Assembly: GCA_945787155.1 (NCBI GenBank)
Contig: CALZHD010000016.1
Location: forward strand, 1-35,878
Direction: 5' to 3'
Length of the DNA stretch: 35,878 nucleotides
Source of the DNA: an uncultured Gammaproteobacteria bacterium
GTDB taxonomy: Bacteria > Pseudomonadota > Gammaproteobacteria > SZUA-140
This document shows positions 9,215-17,246 of this stretch, piece by piece. Each line of letters opens with the position of its first letter. Within the stretch, counting starts at the first letter, position 1. The notes beneath the pieces are model-generated. The model did no database searches. It was given only the letters and a program-made list of their open reading frames with translations, and was not told the DNA's origin. Both the position numbers and the translations under genes were made by a program.

Positions 9215-9240
9215 GGCCCACCCTAAACGGTGGGTCTTCT
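9215..9240 (+). terminator. Hairpin terminator after the zinc-ribbon gene
   Basis: GGCCCACC (9215-9222) pairs with GGTGGGTC (9229-9236), one G-T wobble, across a 6-base loop. The following sequence, TTCTACT, is only moderately T-rich, so termination is probable rather than certain. It lies between convergent genes. Confidence 0.6.
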
Positions 9241-9285
9241 ACTAACAGGTAATACTAACTTATGGCCCCTCTCATCATCGAGGGA

Positions 9286-10626
9286 TTACTGCGCCATCTC
9301 TATATTCAGTAATGATTGATCCAATTTAAGCACTTGATCCTTAACCTTGTCATTAAAACTGCCAGGTGCAGATATATTATTCAGATTGATAATTTTTGGT
9401 GTAATCAACACCAACGTCTCGGTATTAATATTGATCTTTTCCTTAGATGCGAATAGCCACTTCAGCCCAGGGATTCGACGCAGATAGGGTATGCCGCTCT
9501 CACGTTCCGATTGCGAATTTCTCATCAGACCGCCGATGAAAATTGATGTGCCATCGGGCACAATCAATTGTGTTGTCACCTCGGTGGTTTTCTGTGACGG
9601 GATACCGTCAGAAATGGTGCCAGTACTTACCTCAGGGTGTATATCAAGAAGAATCTGATTGTTTTCATCGACTGTACTCCGCACCTTCAGAATAACCCCT
9701 GATTCAAGAAACTCGACACTCTCAGTAGTTACGGCATTGATGGTGGTGGTGGTTTTGTAGCCAATACGATCACCGATCACCACAGAGGCATCCTGATTCT
9801 CGATGGTTAATAACTTCGGTGTCGATAAGGTCCTGACACGTCCTTGAGACTCCAGTGCCTCAAGAAAAATATCAATATTATTATTGGTAAAATTGACAAA
9901 AAAGCCGCTTGGATTAGTGTTATCGACCGTTCCCAATCCGAAACTACCAGAGCCTTCACTAGGATGGGCAATATTCTTCCAGTTGATACCATAGGTCTCA
10001 CTATTGTCCAATGTGACTTCTAGAATTTTAGCCTCTATCATTACCTGAGCCGGTCTCGCATCAATAGCTTTGATCATGGCGGAGATACGCCGGATAACCG
10101 CGGGGGTATCCTCAACCACCAGTAATCGACGCTCCTGCAGAACTGTTACCATGCCATGAGGTGACAGGTAATTCTTAACCGCGGTCTCCGCCACGGTTGG
10201 CTCTGAATATTCAACCTTAAAAACAGCGGTTTGCGTTGTCACCCCATAGGTATTTTTATCCAGCTCTTCCTGCGAAGCGATAAAGTAGGTGTCATTTCTG
10301 CGTTCCACAGAATATCCCGAGACGCTGGCAATGGAATGAATGGCATCATCAGGCGATACATTGTATAGATTAACATTCACCTTTCCCGAGACATTCTTAC
10401 CGAGCAGAATATTGGCGCGGGCAAGTGACGATAGCATCTCCATCACCTCGTTAAGCTCCATATCATTAATATTGAGCGTTATTGCCTGCGCTTCTTCTCC
10501 GTCTGCGAGATTAATAATTTCCGATATCTGAAATTTACTATTGCCCTCCTCTGCATAGGCATCACCATCAGAAGTGTCTACCAGCAGCAGCATAATCATC
10601 AAGATCATTAGGCTTAATCTATTCAT
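9286..10626 (-). CDS. mshL: Secretin of MSHA-like pilus, MshL
   Basis: This is the outer-membrane secretin of a type IV pilus/type II secretion system. From ATG 10626 it is 446 aa, shorter than the Vibrio MshL I recall (over 500). A signal peptide (MNRLSLMILMIMLLLV) is followed by an STN-type domain (ITLNINDMELNEVMEMLSSL) and a secretin N1 domain (VKNYLSPHGMVTVLQERRLL). The secretin core runs from about QVMIEAKILEV to the end and contains VPDGTSIFIGGLMR and RRIPGLKWLF, the gate-region signature. No lipobox Cys is visible. A TTG (10662) and an ATG (10635) also lie in frame; the start is not settled because ribosome-binding sites are weak for all. It is the last gene of the minus-strand PilMNOP-like operon, 13 bases after the upstream stop. 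Confidence 0.88.
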   Translation of the reverse strand: MNRLSLMILMIMLLLVDTSDGDAYAEEGNSKFQISEIINLADGEEAQAITLNINDMELNEVMEMLSSLARANILLGKNVSGKVNVNLYNVSPDDAIHSIASVSGYSVERRNDTYFIASQEELDKNTYGVTTQTAVFKVEYSEPTVAETAVKNYLSPHGMVTVLQERRLLVVEDTPAVIRRISAMIKAIDARPAQVMIEAKILEVTLDNSETYGINWKNIAHPSEGSGSFGLGTVDNTNPSGFFVNFTNNNIDIFLEALESQGRVRTLSTPKLLTIENQDASVVIGDRIGYKTTTTINAVTTESVEFLESGVILKVRSTVDENNQILLDIHPEVSTGTISDGIPSQKTTEVTTQLIVPDGTSIFIGGLMRNSQSERESGIPYLRRIPGLKWLFASKEKININTETLVLITPKIINLNNISAPGSFNDKVKDQVLKLDQSLLNIEMAQ

Positions 10627-10639
10627 TCCTACCATCCAT

Positions 10640-10996
10640 TCATTCAATTTTGTCGTCGACAATCTTCACATCAATGGTTCGTCCATTTTTTATAAAGCGT
10701 GCGCCGTTTTCATAAACTTCAGCTAAAATATAGCCATCCAGTCTTTCACCGATCCTGTAGTGCTCGCCACCTGACATGATCAATGAGGCACTTCCCGCCA
10801 CAATGATCGACGTGATACGCGGTGGACCTTTTTTAGACGCAACGCTCTCTGCTACCGCTGTAATCTTTTTTTTATTTATCACCTCTGATTTATTTTCAAA
10901 CGGATTACGCTTCAATTCAGACAAAGCATGAGTTGAAAATAACAAGCCTGCACAGGCAATACTCAACATCAGACATAACATCCTGGGCGCCTTCAT
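10640..10996 (-). CDS. PilP/MshK-like pilus periplasmic linker protein
   Basis: A 118-aa protein with an N-terminal signal or anchor (MLCLMLSIACAGLLFSTHA), an RNPFE motif typical of the linker in PilP/GspC-type proteins, and a small C-terminal beta domain (ITSIIVAGSASLIMSGGEHYRIGERLDGYILAEVYENG is the relevant region, residues about 61-98). Such domains contact the secretin N0 region and connect the inner-membrane alignment complex to the outer-membrane pore. Its place between the PilO-like and secretin genes agrees. The start lies 2 bases after the PilO-like stop, so translation is coupled. Sequence similarity in this family is low, and the MshK/PilP name rests on the RNPF motif, size and position. 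Confidence 0.75.
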   Translation of the reverse strand: MKAPRMLCLMLSIACAGLLFSTHALSELKRNPFENKSEVINKKKITAVAESVASKKGPPRITSIIVAGSASLIMSGGEHYRIGERLDGYILAEVYENGARFIKNGRTIDVKIVDDKIE

Positions 10997-10998
10997 CT

Positions 10999-11556
10999 CT
11001 ACTCCTGGATCCGGTACGAAGCAATCGTCATCTTCATCACTAGCACCTTGGGGTCTGTCTGCTGGGGCTGCATTTCCATCTTGTTGATCACAATAAACCC
11101 CATTTCTTCGGACATATCGTTAATTAGATGATAAAGATCCACGTAATCACCGGTGAATTCAACATTAAATAACAGCTCTCGATATGACTTCAGGGTACGC
11201 CAGGGGACCGGCTGTATACTGCCAATATCAACATGATTCGCTAACGATATTTTTTGCAACATGCTAATTACAAATGACTCGATGTACTGATCAGGGACAC
11301 TCATCATTTCACCATGAATACTTTTCATCAGTTGTTCCACAGTCTGCTTCTGTAGGTTGATTTCATTATCCAGATTGGCCTGATTGACAGAGATGTCTTC
11401 TAGTACAGATCTGGACTTTTCAACAACCTTGTAGTCCTTGATTTTCGGTACCATCACAGAGGAAACGATCAATGCGAACAGCAATAAAATCGCGCCGCCA
11501 CAGACAATTTTCAGTGTCCGTGTTTCAGCCGTAGCGAGATAATCATTAATCTTCAC
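10999..11556 (-). CDS. PilO/MshJ-like pilus alignment protein
   Basis: A 185-aa bitopic inner-membrane protein. After a short cytoplasmic segment there is one TM helix (about residues 18-38, IVCGGAILLLFALIVSSVMV), a coiled-coil stretch (about 45-80) and a C-terminal alpha/beta domain with the pattern LLFNVEFTGDYVDLYHLINDMS. This strand-helix pattern is the usual ferredoxin-like domain of PilO/GspM proteins. In type IV pilus systems PilN and PilO form a heterodimer linking cytoplasmic PilM to periplasmic PilP. The gene overlaps the PilN-like gene by 4 bp (ATGA) and is followed after 2 bases by the PilP-like gene. Confidence 0.8.
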   Translation of the reverse strand: MKINDYLATAETRTLKIVCGGAILLLFALIVSSVMVPKIKDYKVVEKSRSVLEDISVNQANLDNEINLQKQTVEQLMKSIHGEMMSVPDQYIESFVISMLQKISLANHVDIGSIQPVPWRTLKSYRELLFNVEFTGDYVDLYHLINDMSEEMGFIVINKMEMQPQQTDPKVLVMKMTIASYRIQE

Positions 11557-12185
11557 GCGCCCTCCTGTCGCACATCCACAGACAGATTAAAATCAACAAC
11601 TGATGACGTTGTATAATGTCTGAGGGAAGAATTCAGCACACGCACCCCCTTAATCTCTGGTTGGTCAAGTAGGTTACTAACAAAGCGAGAAAGGGTCTCG
11701 TAATCCTGTGCCTGACCTTTGATTATCATCTCGATGCCTTTCTCTTTGTCAGCCACAGGAGCACTTTTTCCAGTGTTAGAAGTAGGCTGTGGTTTTACTC
11801 CCTGCACAACCAGCACATCTGCACGTGTCATTCGCAACTGCAAAAACCACAGGTTCTCATCCGCCAACGCATTGTCAATCACTTGAAACATAGACCCTAC
11901 CGTTGCACCACGACGCAATTTATTGAGCAGTTCAAGCTGATTTCCATATTTCGTCTTAGCCTCCTGAAGGCCAACAAGCTGCTCATTCTGACGCACAGTA
12001 ATATTCTTTTTTTTCTGAAATTCTGCTACTTCCGCATGCAGTTGTGTGATCTCATGATTGAGGTATAGTAAAACCATTCCAGCAATCATCACTATCACCA
12101 CCACAGCAACAGCAAGGTTCTTCAGCAAACGGATATGAGACTGCAGCCGACGATAGCTGCTGGGAATTAGATCGACATCACTCAT
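11553..12185 (-). CDS. PilN-like pilus alignment protein
   Basis: A 210-aa bitopic membrane protein. The N terminus DVDLIPSSYR is the short cytoplasmic PilN motif (classically similar to INLLPWR) that binds PilM. A TM helix follows (about residues 24-46, LAVAVVVIVMIAGMVLLYL), then a coiled coil (ITQLHAEVAEFQKKK, about 50-90), and a periplasmic ferredoxin-like domain (MIIKGQAQDYETLSRFVSNL). It starts inside the end of the PilM-like gene (8-bp overlap) and overlaps the PilO-like gene by 4 bp, so stoichiometric expression is likely. In MSHA nomenclature it would be the small MshI-type protein. Confidence 0.82.
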   Translation of the reverse strand: MSDVDLIPSSYRRLQSHIRLLKNLAVAVVVIVMIAGMVLLYLNHEITQLHAEVAEFQKKKNITVRQNEQLVGLQEAKTKYGNQLELLNKLRRGATVGSMFQVIDNALADENLWFLQLRMTRADVLVVQGVKPQPTSNTGKSAPVADKEKGIEMIIKGQAQDYETLSRFVSNLLDQPEIKGVRVLNSSLRHYTTSSVVDFNLSVDVRQEGA

Positions 12186-13314
12186 CGCTATACAAGCCCC
12201 TCAAAGCAAAACCTGTTGCGACTGCAATCTCAGGTAATACCTCATTATCATATTTTGGGCTGTCGCGACTGCTACGTGGAAAAGACTGTAGTGGGTCCGG
12301 GATAGCGCGCACACTGATATCAACCAACGAGTTAATAATACTGTCAACCCCTGTCCAGCGAGCAATACTGCCCACCAGAAAAATCTTATCGGGTGACTCA
12401 CCCCGCGTTTCCGAAGAGATATAGATTAAGGCACGGGTAATTTCATCAGCCAGCTCAATAAACAACGGCTTGATGATTTCAGCAATGGTGTGAAATACAT
12501 CCTCGCCGTTGAGGATACTCTCGCCGCCCACCTCTACACGTGCCGAAGTAGTGCAATATTCACGCACCAGATCGCTAGCTTCAACGACCGAAATGTCGAG
12601 TTCTGACGCAATTTTTTCCAATAATCGATTCTCACCAAAACCCACTTCATGATCGAATATCATGCGCCGCCCAGAAAGCATGGTGAAATAACTCTTCATC
12701 CGGCCGAAATTTATAACCAACACATTCTCCACCCCCCCCGGCATCGACATCGCGCAGACTAAACGCTTGATCGCAACAGGGTTGATATCGAGTGCAGACA
12801 CATCAAGTTTACAATGGCGAAAATTATCTAGATAACGCGTCACATCTGTCCGTTTGGCAATGGCAGCTATCGCCAGACCACTCTCGTTTTCTGCGCTGCG
12901 TCTCACCGGTAAAAAGTCAATCACGTACTCATCAAGATCATCGCCAAGACGGCTAATCAGGGCACTCACCAACTCTTCCTGGTCATCCTGATCCTGGCGT
13001 TTTTGATAAGTGATTGGCAACAGCCTGACACATCCCGGAGGCAAGCTCGATACCACCTTATTGCCGTAAAAGTGATCTTTTTTCAGCATTTTAGTGACAA
13101 GCTTTTTCATCTCACCGGGCGATTCGAGAAAGTCTTCAAGCGGTAACGGGTAGCACTCAGAGGTTTTGGCCTTGAGTCGAATATTGCCATCCTCACCCTT
13201 CTGCAACTGAACCATGTGTACAGCTTCGCGCGCGAATTCAAGTCCGATAGGACCGATGGTCGACTCTATAGTGCTTTTTGAGAACCTGTTGGATAGATAG
13301 CTGAGTACACTCAT
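12178..13314 (-). CDS. PilM/MshI-like actin-fold pilus protein
   Basis: A 378-aa cytoplasmic protein of the PilM family (actin-like ATPase fold). It begins IGPIGLEFAREAVHMVQLQ (phosphate-1 strand region), has ALDINPVAIKRLV (connecting region), VLVINFGRMKSYFTML (phosphate-2 region) and IFLVGSIARWTGVDSII (adenosine-region glycine motif), the latter two as expected for the fold. PilM proteins bind the cytoplasmic tail of PilN and connect the alignment complex to the assembly ATPase. The DIGT-type Thr is replaced in INFGRM, so nucleotide handling may differ from canonical PilM. The start overlaps the HDOD stop (ATGA) and the end overlaps the PilN-like gene. Confidence 0.82.
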   Translation of the reverse strand: MSVLSYLSNRFSKSTIESTIGPIGLEFAREAVHMVQLQKGEDGNIRLKAKTSECYPLPLEDFLESPGEMKKLVTKMLKKDHFYGNKVVSSLPPGCVRLLPITYQKRQDQDDQEELVSALISRLGDDLDEYVIDFLPVRRSAENESGLAIAAIAKRTDVTRYLDNFRHCKLDVSALDINPVAIKRLVCAMSMPGGVENVLVINFGRMKSYFTMLSGRRMIFDHEVGFGENRLLEKIASELDISVVEASDLVREYCTTSARVEVGGESILNGEDVFHTIAEIIKPLFIELADEITRALIYISSETRGESPDKIFLVGSIARWTGVDSIINSLVDISVRAIPDPLQSFPRSSRDSPKYDNEVLPEIAVATGFALRGLYSDE

Positions 13315-14177
13315 AAATCAGATTTTCCACTACACCCTGGAATGAATAACCCTACTGCATCCGCCAATATCTGCTCGGACTCGTCCCTAACCTCCCTCAC
13401 TAGCGCTTTGCTCAAACCAGTTAAATGAAACGCCGACGGAGCCACCCTGTCGAACACCTCATCTACATTATCGTCAGTAATCTCAAATGAATTGATAATG
13501 CGCGCCATATGCACCACTGCTGTTTCAAGACTAAAAGTCTCGGCCAACCATGGCTCAACGTGATACTGAGTGATCACCTGCAAGCTTTCGGGAAGATTCC
13601 AGTGCTGCAATAAATTGGCGCCCAGCTCAGCATAATCAAAACCCAGCAAGCTACGTTCTTCCTTGAACAACACAAGATTTTCGCTTTTGACTTTGGCCAG
13701 CAGGTAAGCACACTGCTCCGGGATCTTTTGATACATCACCAGGTGCCCAATATCATTGAGCAACCCAGCAACAAAGAGTTTTTCGCTATCGATGATATTG
13801 CATTTATTAGCCAAGAGCCGTGAGGTGACACCACAGTGAATGCTGTCACGCCAAAAGGTTTGCATATCGATCAGCTCTTCTGGGATGCCTTTGAAGGCCT
13901 CTATCACCGAGGTAGCCAGCGCGATATCATGAATCTTGAGCGTCCCCAACATAGTGACGGCACTCCTGATCGTCTCAATCCTGGATGGCAAGCCAAAAAA
14001 AGCGCTGTTAACAACGCGTAACACCCGCGCCGATAGTGCGGGATCATATTGAATCACATCTGCCATATTGGTGGCAGTAGAACCAGGATCTTCTAACACC
14101 GCATTGAGTCTTATATAGACATCCGGCAGCGAGGTAAACTCGACTGAATCATCAATGAACTCCCTTACACTCAGCAT
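13311..14177 (-). CDS. HDOD-domain signalling protein
   Basis: A 288-aa cytoplasmic protein that is almost entirely one HDOD domain. Family features are SLPDVYIRLNAVLEDP at the start, IQYDPALSARVLRVVNSAFFG, IRSAVTMLGTLKIHDIALAT, and GLLNDIGHLVMY. The last corresponds to the LLHDIGKL motif of HD phosphohydrolases with the first His replaced by Asn, so enzymatic activity is not expected and a regulatory scaffold role is more likely. HDOD proteins are often found in signalling and motility contexts, but mechanisms vary. A GGAG ribosome-binding site sits 7 bases before the ATG. It is the first gene of the PilMNOP-secretin operon and overlaps the PilM-like gene by 4 bp. Confidence 0.88.
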   Translation of the reverse strand: MLSVREFIDDSVEFTSLPDVYIRLNAVLEDPGSTATNMADVIQYDPALSARVLRVVNSAFFGLPSRIETIRSAVTMLGTLKIHDIALATSVIEAFKGIPEELIDMQTFWRDSIHCGVTSRLLANKCNIIDSEKLFVAGLLNDIGHLVMYQKIPEQCAYLLAKVKSENLVLFKEERSLLGFDYAELGANLLQHWNLPESLQVITQYHVEPWLAETFSLETAVVHMARIINSFEITDDNVDEVFDRVAPSAFHLTGLSKALVREVRDESEQILADAVGLFIPGCSGKSDL

Positions 14178-14563
14178 CTGGATGCTCCGGTTTTCTCCAT
14201 GTATTTCAAAGGCTGTATCGTCAACAACCAGAAAAACATAAAAGAATACAGGCCACCTGCCATTTTCCTGTCTACTGGATATTTGGATAGCAATATTAAG
14301 AGACGTTAAATAACATGATGTCCGTCGCTATACCCGTCGCTTGAATCATCAATATCCTTGTATCACGCTCAACATTTTTGAAAACGGCCCGATAGCTATG
14401 TGTAGAACAAATTTCGGTTCTGCTGCTATGCAGCCGTGGAGTCAAATTAAATTGAAAGGACACATTAATCACACAGCAGTCTTACGATCTATGCTCACTT
14501 TGTATGCCTTTCTCGATGCGCGAAGTGAAATATTTTTTAGTGATGGATTACTGAGTTTTGAAG
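14178..14563. other. Divergent intergenic region between HDOD operon and RR-GGDEF gene
   Basis: This 386-base region must hold the promoters of two divergent units. I see no convincing sigma-70 pair. It does contain a direct repeat CCGTCGCT (14322-14329 and 14334-14341), 12 bases start to start, roughly one helical turn, which could be an activator or repressor site. A weak small ORF on the plus strand overlaps the right part and is listed separately. Confidence 0.4.
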
Positions 14564-14577
14564 ATGATGAACAATAA
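14341..14577 (+). CDS. Doubtful small ORF upstream of the RR-GGDEF gene
   Basis: An open frame of 78 codons from TTG 14341 (or ATG 14398) ends at TAA 14577 and overlaps the RR-GGDEF start by 14 bases. The inferred protein ends in an acidic tail (SFEDDEQ). No ribosome-binding site precedes either start and I recognise no family. An overlapping upstream ORF could couple translation to the diguanylate cyclase gene, but chance is at least as likely. It is reported because it fills much of an otherwise gene-free gap. Confidence 0.2.
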   Translation: MNHQYPCITLNIFENGPIAMCRTNFGSAAMQPWSQIKLKGHINHTAVLRSMLTLYAFLDARSEIFFSDGLLSFEDDEQ

Positions 14578-15523
14578 CTTATCGATACTGATCGTTGAAG
14601 ATTCCGATTTAAGTCGCTTCAACAATGTAACGGCATTATCCACCGCTGGATATTCCGATATTCGTATGGCCACTTCAGGTACCGAGGCGTTGAAATTAAT
14701 CAACGAGCGCCCCGCGCAGATTGTCATCACCGACTGGATCATGCCAGAGATGAGTGGTGATACCCTTACCAAAATCATTCGCGAACAAGACAAGGCAATA
14801 AATCACTATACTGCGATACTGATGGTCACCTCAAAGGAAAGTATGGATTCCCTTGTCGAGGCCTTTGAAGGTGGCGTAGATGACTACATTCGCAAACCCT
14901 TCGACCATCGAGAACTCGTTGCCAGAACTTTTTCTGCGGAACGTATCGCACATCTCCACCAGCAATTGATTGATTCTGCAAAAATACTGGAAGATGACAA
15001 TCTGCGACTGCAGAAACAAACCCTGACCGATCCGCTCACCGGCGTGTGGAACCGGCGCTATATCTTTATCCACCTAGACAATCTGATCAAACTGACCCTG
15101 ACCCGCGGTGGCATCATCTACTGCGCCGCCATTGACCTCGATTATTTCAAGCAATTCAACGACACGCATGGTCACAACGTTGGCGATGAAATCCTGAACG
15201 GCTTCTGTCAAAGGATGCTCAAGGCCATTCGCCCCATGGATGTGCTCGCCCGTCTTGGCGGTGATGAGTTTGTCATCCTCATGTACCATGAGGAGGGCGT
15301 CGACCATGTCTCGTCCATCTTTGGCCGTGTGCGTGAATCCCTCGTCAGCAAACCCATCCGTACCAGTGCCGGTGATTTCAATCTCACCGCCTCATTCGGC
15401 ATCGCCAGCTATTCCGGCCAACAGGATGAGCGCCCCTTTACCCCCTCAGAAATCTTACTAAAACATGCCGATGAAATGCTCTATCAGGCCAAAGACGCAG
15501 GACGTGACGGCATCTTCTTTTAA
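14564..15523 (+). CDS. Response regulator-GGDEF diguanylate cyclase
   Basis: A 319-aa, PleD/WspR-like cytoplasmic protein. Residues about 5-125 form a receiver domain with phospho-acceptor Asp about 57 (VITDWIMP), Thr/Ser in MVTS and Lys in IRKPF. Residues about 145-315 form a GGDEF domain with DPLTGVWNRR, DLDYFKQFNDTHGH, and the active-site GGDEF at 232-236. The allosteric I-site RPMD lies at 223-226, exactly five residues before GGDEF, so product inhibition is expected. It should make c-di-GMP on phosphorylation; its kinase is not adjacent, though the kinase at 19916 is a candidate. An in-frame TTG six bases upstream is less likely as a start. The gene is divergent from the HDOD-pilus operon and convergent with the minor pilin operon. 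Confidence 0.92.
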   Translation: MMNNNLSILIVEDSDLSRFNNVTALSTAGYSDIRMATSGTEALKLINERPAQIVITDWIMPEMSGDTLTKIIREQDKAINHYTAILMVTSKESMDSLVEAFEGGVDDYIRKPFDHRELVARTFSAERIAHLHQQLIDSAKILEDDNLRLQKQTLTDPLTGVWNRRYIFIHLDNLIKLTLTRGGIIYCAAIDLDYFKQFNDTHGHNVGDEILNGFCQRMLKAIRPMDVLARLGGDEFVILMYHEEGVDHVSSIFGRVRESLVSKPIRTSAGDFNLTASFGIASYSGQQDERPFTPSEILLKHADEMLYQAKDAGRDGIFF

Positions 15524-15683
15524 GGCTCGGCAAAAGCGCTCCCATCAACGGGCATAATCACGCCGGCCTCGCAATCAGCGCGCTACAGCGCTTATCATGA
15601 CTCACCCAATCACTCACGCGCCGGACTCAATGGCGACATCGGGTTACGCCGTCGCCGCTTAATTACTTCCGTCAAGTGCTGCG

Positions 15684-17246
15684 CTAGGGCGGCGCATACA
15701 CCACTTCGATTCTGGGATAACGTTCGGGCTGGATATCATCGTCACTACTGAAGTTCTGGGTATTGCCATGCGTGCCGGTGAGTATCAGGCCGTAGTTGGT
15801 TGTCACACCATCGACCCATTCCTGCACGATGGCGGTGATATCGTCAACCTGCACCCAGTCATTGGTGGCCGCAAACGGGATCGTCGTTTGGCCAACATTC
15901 GGCGTGCGGTAGTCACCCTCCGCGCCATCGGCCGTCCACGGCAGCGTCGCCGTGCGCTCATTCCAACTGGCGCCATTATTGGGCACACCGGCAGAGCCGT
16001 CGTTGGTGCCTACCACCCAGGGCACGGTGAGCGGAAACAGCTCCATAATAATGGGATCATCCTTTTCTGAATTTTTCTTACCCTGATTTTCAAGAAACAG
16101 CCTCAGTTTGGCGGAGACAATCAAGGCCCCTGCCGGGATGGGTGATAGATTCGGTAACAACAGCGTGCGCCGGGTGTCATGCAGGCCAACCTGGAGTTTA
16201 CCCACACTGCCGAAATTGAGCTCATCCTTGTTCTTGGCAATCAAAGTATCCCCATAGCCCACCCCCCTCATGAGGATATCGACAGTTTCATTATTATTCA
16301 CCGGCCCCGTGCCCGCACCGCAGGCAACGCGGTAAGTAATATTCAGTTGCGGCCGATTGGCCGTGATGGCCCCGCTGCGCGAGGTGAAGCTCACGCCCTT
16401 GACCTGGCTGCTGCCGACCAGGGTCAGGCCACGGTTGTTGGCGCCGCTTTCGATCCAGGGTTGTACAAAGCCGCTGACATCCCACTGATACCCGCCCGGG
16501 GTGGCAGGATCCAGCAGCACAGCTGTGCTGGGATTGGTAGCCTGATAACTGGCCAAAAAGTTCCATGTCCAGAACCCGTCACCGCTAGCATAAGACACCG
16601 CCGGTTCAGCCCAGCCCGCTTTCATCGGATAGGCGATGATGGTGCCGCCGCTGGTGGAGGTGCCCGTTGATTCGACATACAGATCCAGGGTAGCCGACAC
16701 CACCTCGGCCCCGAAGGGCAGCGTCGACACATCAAATTGCAGCAGCGGATACTGCGCCGCGCCCGGGGTACCATCCACCAGTAACGTGGTGGCGGAGCCA
16801 TAGTTGTTGTTGGGATTGGCCTGGCGGATATAACTGTCCTTGATCGCCGATTTCGCCACTGAAACGGGCAGTTCATGCAGATGCATTTCACGCACCGCGG
16901 TCGTAATATTACCGCTCTGACTGGTGGCGCTCAGGGTCACGTCGATGGGCGAGCCGTTATCGACTACCGGGGTGGCACTGTACTGGTCCGCACCAAAGGC
17001 GACATTGGTGAGGGTGGTGTAATTGACACAACTCTGCTGATTATTGAGCCACAAGAAGTGCGCCTCGGCGGCATCCATCACGTATCCCAACGGCTCATGC
17101 GCATTTTCGTCCTGGACGATGTGCAGCTCCAGGTTATTGCTGCTATTGAGCAGATAGGCCACCATCGCCAACAGCAGAAAAATCGAGATCGTCGGCATCA
17201 GGATAAAACCTGTCTGCCTGGCATAGGGTTTAAAATTGTGCATCAA
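15684..17246 (-). CDS. DNRLRE-domain protein with prepilin-like N terminus (possible pilus tip adhesin)
   Basis: A 520-aa protein. The N terminus has RQTG followed by FILMPTISIFLLLAMVAYLL, which looks like a type IV prepilin cleavage site and hydrophobic helix; Glu at +5 is missing, as in PilX/MshP/GspK-type proteins. The rest holds two DNRLRE-type (CBM96-like) beta domains, about residues 130-305 (KDSYIRQANPNNNYGS, LLQFDVSTLPFGAEVVSATL, SFTSRSG, RPQLNITY) and 325-520 (MRGVGYGDTLI, LLLPNLSPIPAGALIVSAKL, DDITAIVQEWVDG, FSSDD, RYPRIEVVY). Such domains occur in surface and adhesive proteins. It is last in the pilin operon, overlapping the MshO-like gene by 4 bp, where MshP and MshQ sit in classical MSHA loci. 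A tip or surface-binding role is inferred. Confidence 0.8.
   Translation of the reverse strand: MMHNFKPYARQTGFILMPTISIFLLLAMVAYLLNSSNNLELHIVQDENAHEPLGYVMDAAEAHFLWLNNQQSCVNYTTLTNVAFGADQYSATPVVDNGSPIDVTLSATSQSGNITTAVREMHLHELPVSVAKSAIKDSYIRQANPNNNYGSATTLLVDGTPGAAQYPLLQFDVSTLPFGAEVVSATLDLYVESTGTSTSGGTIIAYPMKAGWAEPAVSYASGDGFWTWNFLASYQATNPSTAVLLDPATPGGYQWDVSGFVQPWIESGANNRGLTLVGSSQVKGVSFTSRSGAITANRPQLNITYRVACGAGTGPVNNNETVDILMRGVGYGDTLIAKNKDELNFGSVGKLQVGLHDTRRTLLLPNLSPIPAGALIVSAKLRLFLENQGKKNSEKDDPIIMELFPLTVPWVVGTNDGSAGVPNNGASWNERTATLPWTADGAEGDYRTPNVGQTTIPFAATNDWVQVDDITAIVQEWVDGVTTNYGLILTGTHGNTQNFSSDDDIQPERYPRIEVVYAPP

Noticed and set aside
15524-15683. Terminator or small RNA between the RR-GGDEF gene and the DNRLRE gene
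   Set aside because: Short GC-rich inverted repeats such as AGCGC/GCGCT occur, but no T tract follows in either direction, so I could not support a call.
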